DNA of 14,128 bases, from positions 114,201 to 128,328 of the forward strand of contig MU631538.1 in NCBI GenBank assembly GCA_026770615.1, in the 5' to 3' direction. Positions 1 to 7,138 of the stretch are shown piece after piece. The position numbers were made by a program, and so were the translations under genes. Position 1 is the first letter of the stretch. Each line of letters starts with the position of its first letter. The DNA comes from Pavlovales sp. CCMP2436 (lineage: Eukaryota > Haptophyta > Pavlovophyceae > Pavlovales). The notes beneath the pieces were generated by a model. The model saw nothing but the letters and a program-made list of their open reading frames with translations. It had not been told where the DNA came from and searched no databases.

Positions 1-26
1 GTGAGCACTATGTAAGTGCTGTACTC

Positions 27-94
27 TGCCTCGCTGCGCTCGCTGCCTTGCTGCGCTCGCTGCCTCGCTGCGCTCGCTGCCTCGCTGCGCTCGC
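27..94. repeat. 17-bp tandem repeat, four units
   Basis: Four consecutive 17-bp units read TGCCTCGCTGCGCTCGC (27-43, 44-60, 61-77, 78-94). Only one base differs, a T for C at 48 in the second unit. A degenerate partial unit follows. Since 17 is not a multiple of 3, the repeat does not code for a repeated peptide in one frame. Confidence 0.9.
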
Positions 95-150
95 TCCTCG
101 CTGCATTACCTCGCTTGCATCTCTCCAGCCTCATGCCCCACCCCCCCCTC

Positions 151-174
151 CCGCCGCCGCCGCCGCCGCCGCCG
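151..174. repeat. (CCG)n microsatellite after a C run
   Basis: About eight CCG units follow a C-rich run at 137-150. A much larger array of the same motif occurs at 11573-11678. Confidence 0.9.
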
Positions 175-241
175 GTTTTAGACCCTTGATGTGCGCCTCG
201 ATCGCCCCTTCCCGGTACGTAAAAAAATTTATATAATATAA

Positions 242-513
242 CAGACGCCAGCTTGAATCCCTATCAGTCAATATAATATTATATTATATTTATGATAGGG
301 ATTCAAGCTGGCGTCTGACTGTTCTGAATGTTGTGCTGGTCTGAGCGCTGCATCGCCCATTGCCTACTGCGTGCCTTAGTCGGCTGCACTGGCTTGGGCG
401 CCACCGCGCTTATATTATATCATATAAATGACTGCACGCAGCAGGCAATGGGCGACGCAGCGCTCAGACCAGCACACCATTCAGAATAGTAGACGACAGC
501 TTGAATCCCTATT
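242..513. mobile_element. Fold-back (MITE-like) element, family A, copy 1
   Basis: The left arm starts at 293 with TGATAGGGATTCAAGCTGGC and runs to about 374. The right arm, about 434-513, is its near-perfect reverse complement, so the element can fold into a hairpin with arms of about 80 bp. A further outward-facing terminus of the same family lies at 242-266 and is separated from 293 by A+T-rich DNA, so two elements appear to abut end to end. There is no coding capacity. Related sequences occur at 4418-4480, 5355-5508 and 13750-14119. The structure is that of a non-autonomous fold-back or MITE-like transposon; no transposase family can be assigned from the ends alone. Confidence 0.85.
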
Positions 514-680
514 ATAAATATAAGTAAGTGTAATTTTTTTCAATCGAAAGTCATTATTCTTTAATTAATTGAAATATTTTCAGATATGCTTACTAAATTA
601 CTCTGATTGAAATAGAGATTGAATAATCTCTCGTCACAACGTGATACAATGTCAACTAATTTTTTTGATATTGTATTTAG

Positions 681-3106
681 GTTGCGCCTGGAGACTGGGT
701 GCAGCTGCACGCGCCGACCGTTGAAGGTGATTTATTTTTTGGGTTCACGCACCCCACCACCTCACCCCACCACCACCTCACCCCACCCACACTTCACACA
801 CCCTGTGCCCCAGGCCTCGCGCACCCACTCTCGGTCTCCCAGGGCGCGAGTGTCTTCGATGTGGTGTTCGTCATCAACCGGCCAACGCACACTGGGAGCG
901 ACACGGAGCGCGCGCGCGCCCAGCAGACGTGGCGCGCGCAATTACTTGAGACGCTGGTCGGCGAGCAGGCGCTCACGGTGATGAGCAAGCAGGCAAGCTC
1001 CTCATCAAGCGCCGACGCGCCCGGTGGCGGCTGGCACGGGGTGCGCTACATCACGGGTAACTCAGCGGTCCCGCTCGCCGTCTACGGGCCTTACTCCTCG
1101 AGCTTTCCGCTCATCGGCAGCGCCGATCAAGCCCTGTGCATTGGGCTCGGTTCCGGCTGCGTGGCGATGATCGCCGTCTACATGCAGGGTGTTCATAACG
1201 TGCTCGCAGCGGCCGTCCGGTGCGCGAGCTGTAAATCCCACGCACCGATCTCACGCGAACCGGCCACTGCGCGGCCGCTAACGCCTGCCCCTCACCCCCT
1301 GCCGCCCCACCCACCCTCTTCCCTTCGCAGTGTGCGCCAGCCGAGCTATCCGCCAGCTGTATATGACTTCATCGGCCGTCTGCTCGGCAAAGCTGCGCAG
1401 CGCCGCCGCGTCAGTGCGCGCGGGGCGGGCGCAGATCAGCTCGAGCGGCGGAGGCGCGCGCTCGAAGCCGGCATGGGCGCGCTTGGCACGTCCCAGTTGG
1501 CGAGGGCCGGCTCCAGGGTTGAAGGCGAGGGGCTCTCGACCCACGGTAGCACGCTGCGCGAGCGCTGCGCGTCGGTGCGCTGGCTGCTTGCGGCGGAGCT
1601 CGCACGACTAGCCTTCGTTGCCATCAGCCTTGCGGCTGCCTTCCTCACGCTGAGCTGGAACACAACCATCCTCCTCGGAGGGACACTCTTCCGAACGACG
1701 TGCGTTTATTACGATTAGTTATTATTATTATTTGTAGTTCTTATTATTATTCTTGTTGTTTGTTGCATTCTTAATAATAAATAACTAAGAATACATCATA
1801 AATAAAATAACAGATGTACCGGCGGACGGGACAGTACCGGCCCCCTCGACCGCCCTCCTAACCTGGCCTCGGAGCGCTACCAGTTCCTCCCGCCTCTCTT
1901 CTACGTAACCTTTGGCCTGCAGGCGTCGTTCCTCGCCTATGCGCTTGCACGGCTGCTCCGGGGCCGCGGAGAGCAAGGGCATCTGATTGTCACTGACTAC
2001 CCTCTCGTGATCGACGTCGCTGTGAGCAGTCCTCTGCGCGCTCGCTGTTGCGCATGCGTATCACCCTGCGGCAGTAAGGAACGTTAGCTAATATGCGCGT
2101 CCCGTGCTCCGTGCTGCCTGCGCAGTACGCGCTGGTCGGCGTTGGCTTGCACACCCTCCTGCAGACGAACGTGCTCCCACCTATGCAGGTGCGTTTCTAG
2201 ACACAACTTACCCTACCTGATGTATCCGCTCCCACGGACATATGTCACTCCCGACTCTGACTGCTCTCATCCAGTGCCAGTACCAGTTTCTACGCTGGCC
2301 TTAGCCCTCGCCACCTTAACCCCGACTTAATCCCCATCCAGATCGATTACTGCCTCCCCTGGGCAGCCTTTCTCGTCATCCTTCCCTTTCGCATAATGGC
2401 CTCCGCCGGCGGTGCACCGGGCTCTCGCAGCGACGCCGAGCCGGTGCTCCAGCGCGCCAGCGCGATCTGGTGAGGGCGTAAATGTCTGCTTGACTGCTGC
2501 CTGCCCATTGCCTGCAGCCCACTGTCTGCTGCTGACTGTCTGCTGCCCACTCCTGCTTTTCGCTGTCCGCTGCCTCCCTGCTCCTGTTCGATGTCTGTTG
2601 ACTGCTGCTGCTCCCCGCATGTTCGCTGCCGCCGAGCCGCTGCTGACATACTCCTCCGCATGTTGCCTCCTCAGGGTGGTCAAAGACATATCATCCGCGC
2701 AGTCGCTCTGCGATCTCCTCGCGCGCGCGCTCGTGCCACTGCTCCGCAATGCGCCTGCGCCCATCCTAGCCGCCGCGCATGAGCTGCTGCGCGTGACAAT
2801 CCACAGGACTTCACCGGGCTTATTGAGCGTGATCGCGTCCGCGTCCGACGGGGCTGAAGATGGGTTGCTCCCGAGCCTGGTCATCCCGCCCGAGCTCTCG
2901 CAGATCGTTAACGTGGAAGCCGGCCGCCCGGACTTCTCGGCGCGCCTCTCGGCCCCGGAGCTCCTCTCAGCCCTGGAGCCTCCTCAATACGAGAACGCTC
3001 TGGCGCGCGGCGCTACGAAACACTTTGCGCAGACGCGCATCTACTTCTGCGGCAACCCGTCCGTCTCGCACGAGCTCGCGCAGCTCGGTAAGATTTCTAT
3101 ATGACC

Positions 3107-3195
<89 letters not shown>

Positions 3196-4189
3196 ATATA
3201 TAATATGTATATATATATATATATATAATATATAATATATATATATATATGAAGAGCGACGAGTTCTTGCGCGACGGTGAAGCGCGACGGAAACTCTCTG
3301 CGGGGAGCGCGAAGTGGACGGACGAGAGCAGAGTAACGGACGAGCGCAATCACTTGGCGGCTACGTACTAACGGAGCCATAAAAATGGCACCTCTGATGG
3401 AACCATAGGAGACACATTTTAAGGGGACCGTGTCTCCTTGTTGGTAACGCACTCATCGGGCTGCGGTAGTCGCCGACGCGTCGGACGCGGCGACCGATCG
3501 GCGTGCGTGCGGGAATGACCTGCCGTGTCCTTGCAAGCGACATATTTAGTTATTGCTGCGCAATAACGACACATATATAAATATATTGTTTATCTACATC
3601 CATATATCTGCCTGGCTTATACCCGTACCATCATGCCCCCAATTATCTCACTCACCCCCCCCCCCGCCGCCTAACGAAAATACTGCAGCTGCGCGCGAGA
3701 ACGTGGTGAGCACTCTCGCTGGGTTGGCGCACTACGTGAGCTTTTCTGGCGAAAGCTTCTCGGCCGGACTCACGCAGCTGCGCCCCAAGCTCGTAGCGAC
3801 GAGCATCTACGGCAAGACCGCGGGCAGCCCTCCCTCGGGTGCGTGCGCGGCTGACTGTTGTTTGCTTGCGTGTTGCTCCCTTTCCTCGCGTTAGAGCGCG
3901 CCTACAGCACTCAGCGTACTTCACCCGTGTGACTACGGTGCGTGCAGGTACCGCATCGAAGGCTGCCAGCGTCTTCCGCACGCCTCGCGGCCTGTGCAGC
4001 CCGCCGCCGGAGCCTTACGACGGCATCGATGGCCCAAGCAAATTCGGCGCGCTGGCGAACGTGTTCCGCGGGCGGGTGGAGACACGCAACCGTCGGGCCT
4101 CCAGCCTGGCCAACGACCACCTGGCGCGCGGCACGCCCAGCCCGGTCCAGAACACGCGAGGGGTCTGGGCTGCTGCCGACACTGTCTAA
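681..4189 (+). CDS. Ferric reductase / NADPH oxidase-family flavocytochrome (plant FRO-like), 3' part of gene, nine exons
   Basis: Proposed exons are 681-726, 814-1219, 1331-1699, 1814-2021, 2126-2188, 2342-2469, 2675-3087, 3689-3838 and 3948-4189. All junctions are GT-AG and phase-compatible, giving 674 residues to a TAA stop. The family passes electrons from NADPH through FAD and haem across a membrane to ferric iron or oxygen. Visible motifs, numbered in this fragment, are PGDWVQLH at 3-10, the FAD-binding HPLS at 19-22, GPYS at 107-110, the nucleotide-binding GLGSG at 126-130, GRPDF at 490-494 and the C-terminal CGNP at 532-535. Four hydrophobic segments at about 240-262, 300-319, 330-355 and 365-383 interrupt the NADPH-binding half. 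Plant ferric-chelate reductases also carry membrane helices there, so I prefer FRO-like over NOX-like. The tail after about 545 is unassigned. The haem-ligating N-terminal domain lies upstream of the window. Family is confident; exact exon edges are less so. Confidence 0.85.
727..813 (+). other. Intron in reductase gene, stop-free and a multiple of three
   Basis: GTGATT donor to CCCCAG acceptor, 87 nt, with a C/A-rich 3' half. Removal joins PTVEG to LAHPLS and gives the normal spacing before the FAD motif. It has no stop in the reductase frame, so retention would insert 29 residues. Confidence 0.7.
1220..1330 (+). other. Intron in reductase gene, stop-free and a multiple of three
   Basis: GTGCGC donor to TTCGCAG acceptor, 111 nt, with a pyrimidine-rich 3' end. 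It keeps the reading frame and contains no stop in that frame. A competing donor GTAAAT at 1231 would put the next exon out of frame with the following membrane segment. Confidence 0.6.
3088..3688 (+). other. Large intron of the reductase gene, carrying inserted repeats
   Basis: This 601-nt intron (GTAAGA donor, CTGCAG acceptor) is much longer than the other introns. It contains an (ATT)n and (AT)n array, then about 300 bp of unique-looking G+C-balanced sequence. A palindromic core CCGACGCGTCGG sits at about 3471-3482 inside a longer GTCGCC/GGCGAC hairpin. I see no transposase or conserved ORF; the extra length is probably insertional. Confidence 0.6.
3108..3250. repeat. (ATT)n followed by (AT)n microsatellite
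   Basis: About eleven ATT units are followed by roughly 110 bp of almost pure AT with a few interruptions. It lies inside a reductase intron. ORFs through it, rich in Tyr/Ile repeats, are artefacts. Confidence 0.95.
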
Positions 4190-4417
4190 CGACCAAGTGA
4201 CGCACAAGAAGTGATGCGCTCAGCTTACGCACTTGCCTGCTTTGTCGCTCTTGCACCGCCTGTCTGTCTTCCTCTCGTGTGATGTGACACACAACTCGCA
4301 TGTCCTGCACTGTCTCCCGCCGCCTACGTTCGTCGTTTCGTGATCAGCGGTCGTAGACGCGGCGCCGACTAACTTGTGACGATACTATATCTCTCCTTTA
4401 GATGTGCGATATATTAC

Positions 4418-4480
4418 TGATAGGGATTCAAGCTGACCAATATATTTATGATAAGGATTCAAGCTGGCGTCTAACTGTTC
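4418..4480. mobile_element. Two truncated termini of fold-back family A
   Basis: TGATAGGGATTCAAGCTG at 4418-4435 and a second start at 4449-4480 (one base changed in the GGG run) match the left end of family A in the same orientation. Neither continues into a full arm. They look like remnants of two successive insertions separated by a short A+T-rich spacer. Confidence 0.75.
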
Positions 4481-4483
4481 ATT

Positions 4484-5154
4484 AGCGGCTCAGCATGGTT
4501 CAACAGGCCAATATGTACAAAAGTGCAGCAAATAATCTATCTCTATCTGCCTCGCCCGCGCGCACCACCCAAATAAATAGACTACATAGATGGATCCGTG
4601 TTCAGCACCAAGTCAAAGGTGGCGGTGCCGGGGGCCGGATGGTATCAAGGGCCGTCTGAACAAGTGACGGAAGCTCCACACTGCCAAGGTCAGGACGAGG
4701 CTTGGAGCTGCACCCAGCGAGCAGCTCCGCGAGCGCAAGAAGCAGCAAGCGGAGTTGCTCGCCAAGCTACGTGACTCGGTGCTGAAGGTGTTTTTGGTGT
4801 GTTTCCGATTTACATAGTTAATTCGTTGATTTTGGCTCCGGCGTTTTGACTAACGCTGTTCTACTCGAGTATGGTTCAGCAGGTGTTGAATTCGATCGAG
4901 TACTTATTACTCATTATTCACACATAGCGGCTCAGCATGGTTCAACAGGTGTTGTTCACTCACTGACTTGATTATTCACACACACGCACACACGCACACA
5001 CACATAAGTACATATCTAATTATATATTTATATCTATATCTGTATCTATATCGACATCCAAATCCATATCCGTATCCATTTATCTATCTAAGTTCATCTA
5101 CATATGTATAGCAGCTCAGCATGGTTCAACAGGTGTTGTTCACTTACTGACTTG
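4484..5154 (+). repeat. Dispersed direct repeats with core CTCAGCATGGTTCAACAGG
   Basis: Copies start at 4484 (about 24 bp), 4869 (degenerate, 20 bp), 4926 (45 bp) and 5110 (45 bp). The last two share an extended version ending in TTCACT-x-ACTGACTTG and are 184 bp apart. All are in the same orientation. Function unknown; they may be remnants of a longer tandem duplication or of a transposon sub-terminal repeat. Confidence 0.85.
4641..4787 (+). pseudogene. Decayed coding-like patch, unidentified
   Basis: One frame reads GIKGRLNK, then a TGA at 4665-4667, then about 40 residues of charged helix-like sequence including SEQLRERKKQQAELLAKLRD, ending before a donor-like GTGTTT at 4788. G+C content and amino-acid composition resemble the real exons and differ from the A+T-rich surroundings. 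I see a weak resemblance of the charged part to the Glu/Lys-rich helix of histone chaperone SPT16, but not enough to name it. It could be a relic exon, a captured gene fragment or chance. Confidence 0.3.
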
Positions 5155-5250
5155 GTCGACGTCAGTAGTTAGTCCTGGCAGCAGGAATGGTGGTAGTTCA
5201 TCGTTATACACACACTTATCAATCATAGTTACATAGTTACATAGTTACAC

Positions 5251-5252
<2 letters not shown>

Positions 5253-5297
<45 letters not shown>

Positions 5298-5354
5298 ATA
5301 TATATATATATGTATATATCAATAAATATATATATATATATATATTTATATTTC
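5253..5354. repeat. (AT)n array adjoining a family A element
   Basis: About 100 bp of nearly pure AT with occasional G or C runs directly into the left end of the family A arm at 5355. Confidence 0.95.
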
Positions 5355-5508
5355 TGATAGGGATTCAAGCTGGCGTCTGATTGTTCTGAATGTTGTGCTG
5401 GTCTGAGCGCTGCGTCGCCCATTGCCTGCTGCGTGCCGTAGTCGGCTGCGCTGGCTTGGGCGCCACCGCGCGTGCCGATGGATCTCCGGTAGTGTGCCCG
5501 GGCAAAGG
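5355..5508 (+). mobile_element. Solo left arm of fold-back family A
   Basis: This begins with the family start TGATAGGGATTCAAGCTGGC and matches the left arm of copy 1, then continues past it through GTGCCGATGGATCTCCGG to about 5508. The extra part is shared with the arms near 13750-14119, so the full arm is about 150 bp. No inverted partner follows nearby, so this is half an element or one arm left by recombination. Confidence 0.85.
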
Positions 5509-5691
5509 CGTTTAGGGAGATGATCTGCTGGTTGCTGTTTGACGTGTTCCCACGCTGGGCAGTGATCGGGATGTCCAGTGCGAGGGTTCTGATAAATAAG
5601 CACCTGACTCCACACTGAGAAACAGGTCCAGGACCTGGGTTTTGGAAGGGGTGACGTTCGTTTAAAAAGTTTGAACTTTTTGAATTTTTGA

Positions 5692-5778
5692 AAGGGAGAG
5701 GGGGGGTGTTTTGGGGGGGAAACGTACTGGTGGAGGGGGGTTTGGGCCGGAGGGGGAGGGGGGGGATGGGGTGGGGAT
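5692..5778 (+). repeat. G-rich tract with quadruplex potential
   Basis: The plus strand carries many runs of 3 to 9 G within about 90 bp, separated by short loops such as TGTTTT, AAACGTACT, TTT and AT. This satisfies the usual four-run rule for G-quadruplex formation several times over. It is not coding. Confidence 0.8.
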
Positions 5779-6046
5779 GGCTGAGGGCCCGCGCGTGGCA
5801 TCAAATCATTTCGCAGCGAAACGAAATTTCGCACGAAATTAGTTATACATTTGGGTCGAAATCCGAGTTAGTGGCGCGATTCCGCACTGGGGAGGGGGAA
5901 AAGTGGTGGCCGGAACGAAGAAGTAGACATTGGTCACCCCTGCGCGCGAAGTGTCGATAGCTAATGTCGAATAGAGCCCTCCTCGACGGTCGGAGCCCAC
6001 CTCGTGTACCTTTCAGGTGCCTCTAGGGTCGACAACATACATCGTG

Positions 6047-6217
6047 TACAGGGGATCGCGGGCAATAAGAACGGTGGGTTTTGAGGCTGAGGCTGAGTTT
6101 CTTAGCAAATTACATACAAACTAAGATTAAATTTTGGTTAAAAATACTATTGAAGGGCTAAAAAACGAGGCTCAATTTCTTAACACGACGGTTTCTTGTT
6201 GCCCGCGATCTCCTGTA
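6047..6217. mobile_element. Small nested MITE with CAGGGGATCGCGGGCAA-type ends at a TA site
   Basis: The left end CAGGGGATCGCGGGCAA and right end TTGCCCGCGATCTCCTG are inverted repeats differing at one position. The element is flanked on each side by TA. It interrupts family B copy 1 and is absent from copy 2. If the element and one TA are removed, the 23-bp junction has exactly the length of the uninterrupted site in copy 2. The interior is A+T-rich and non-coding. TA duplication is typical of Tc1/mariner-type elements, but other families also use TA. Confidence 0.85.
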
Positions 6218-6268
6218 ACTAACATTTCCGATTCTCAGCGTTCGGGAGCGAAAAGAAAGTCATGAAAG

Positions 6269-6370
6269 TGGTGCCGCGGAGTTTGTTGCAGATTCGTGAA
6301 TGGGGCGGTGCCCCATTCACGCTTCTGCAATAAACTCCATTCACGAATTTGCAACAACTCCGCGGCACCA
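6269..6370. repeat. Long hairpin inside family B copy 1
   Basis: The arms at 6269-6303 and 6337-6370 are near-perfect reverse complements of about 34 bp (start TGGTGCCGCGGAGTT, end AACTCCGCGGCACCA). The loop contains a second smaller palindrome around GGGGCGGTGCCCC. The matching part of copy 2 (about 10700-10770) is more degenerate. Confidence 0.9.
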
Positions 6371-6510
6371 CCTCCGGTTCCTGACTTGCTCCGGAGGATT
6401 TTCACCGGACTTTTTTCGATTTTCCCCCCGGACTGGCCACTAATTCGGATTTTGACCCATTTCGCCTCGAAATTTTGCACGTTTCGCGCGAAATTCGGCT
6501 TCGCGCGAAA

Positions 6511-7136
6511 GTTAGTTTCACACTTTAGCCAAATTCACAGTTGCAAAGAAAACCGATATTTGCCATATTGCAGCCTTTTTTTTTGCAGGATTTGCCATAG
6601 GCTCTGGCTTCGGTCATTTCCCCCCAGCCCGCAGGTGGGGGACGAACGACCATCCATAGCATTGCGAGCCTCCATGCTCGAAGCCAGAGCTCGCTCTAAG
6701 CTCGCTGGATTCGTCTCGGCGATCTCTATTTTGCACATTTTTCAGAAATTTGCGAATTCGCGTGCGTGGGGTAGTAAATCAGTAACTAACAAGGTGATCT
6801 TTTTTAAAGGTGATCCGCCATGCTGAAATCATTCACCAGCCCCCCTACAACTTTTTCTAAAATGCAAGTTTACCGTATGTAATTTTTTAAAGGTTTTTCA
6901 AAAATGAATTGTTTGTGCGTAATTTCAAGAAGTAAGTTACTTATTGGTAGTCACTTTTTTGAAAAGTTAGATACGAATCTACTGCAGATGTATATATTTA
7001 AAAATTAACTGGCCAGATTTCGTGACTAGCTTCGGGAAATCGCTTAGAATGGTCGTGTGCTGGGGGGGGGGTGACCTGAGCCACAGCGCATATTGCAGCG
7101 AAGGCATAACTAATAAACTATGTGCACTAAATTTCG
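6511..7136. other. Intergenic stretch, no gene seen
   Basis: A+T-rich sequence with poly-T runs and a short inverted pair CTCTGGCTTCG/CGAAGCCAGAG (about 6601-6612 and 6679-6689). No long conserved ORF is present. It may include the 3' UTR, or a small last exon, of the minus-strand ATPase gene. Confidence 0.6.
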
Positions 7137-7138
7137 AC

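Larger units (their letters stand above)
1..680. other. Non-coding upstream stretch, probably intron of the ferric reductase gene
   Basis: No convincing exon is visible here. The stretch begins with a donor-like GTGAGC and ends with an acceptor-like TTTAG at 676-680, directly before the first recognisable reductase exon. It contains a 17-bp tandem repeat, a C-rich and (CCG)n run, a fold-back element and an A+T-rich tail at 515-680. The reductase must have further 5' exons for its haem-binding membrane domain, so I infer that most or all of this stretch is intron. The short ORFs here are low-complexity translations of the repeats. Confidence 0.45.
4190..5354. other. Intergenic stretch with repeats and no intact gene
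   Basis: About 200 bp of probable 3' UTR follow the reductase stop, with no clear AATAAA. After that come fragments of the family A element, four related direct repeats, a CA-rich run at about 4977-5003, TATATC-like and CATAGTTA-like short tandem repeats at about 5020-5250, and an AT array. I find no RNA gene. Confidence 0.7.
5815..6510 (+). mobile_element. Terminal-inverted-repeat element, family B, copy 1 (interrupted)
   Basis: The ends are imperfect inverted repeats: the left end around 5815-5878 (CGAAATTTCG, then a GGGTCGAAATCCGAGTTAG block) matches the reverse complement of about 6440-6510. The interior from about 5885 to 6480 matches, in reverse complement, 10589-11000 across several blocks, including one at 5967-6036 and one at 6221-6480. 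Copy 1 is longer only because of an insertion at about 6047-6217. No coding capacity is apparent. It is probably a non-autonomous DNA transposon. Confidence 0.75.

Noticed and set aside
27..94. CRISPR-like array
   Set aside because: The repeats are directly contiguous with no spacers, in eukaryotic DNA.
2327..2884. A minus-strand ORF of 185 residues
   Set aside because: It is antisense to reductase exons and to a pyrimidine-rich intron, with no motif.
2967..3452. ORFs with Tyr/Ile repeats
   Set aside because: They are translations of the (AT)n and (ATT)n arrays.
4641..4664. GIKGRLN as part of ribosomal protein L23
   Set aside because: Only seven residues match and neither flank continues the L23 sequence, so the match is probably chance.
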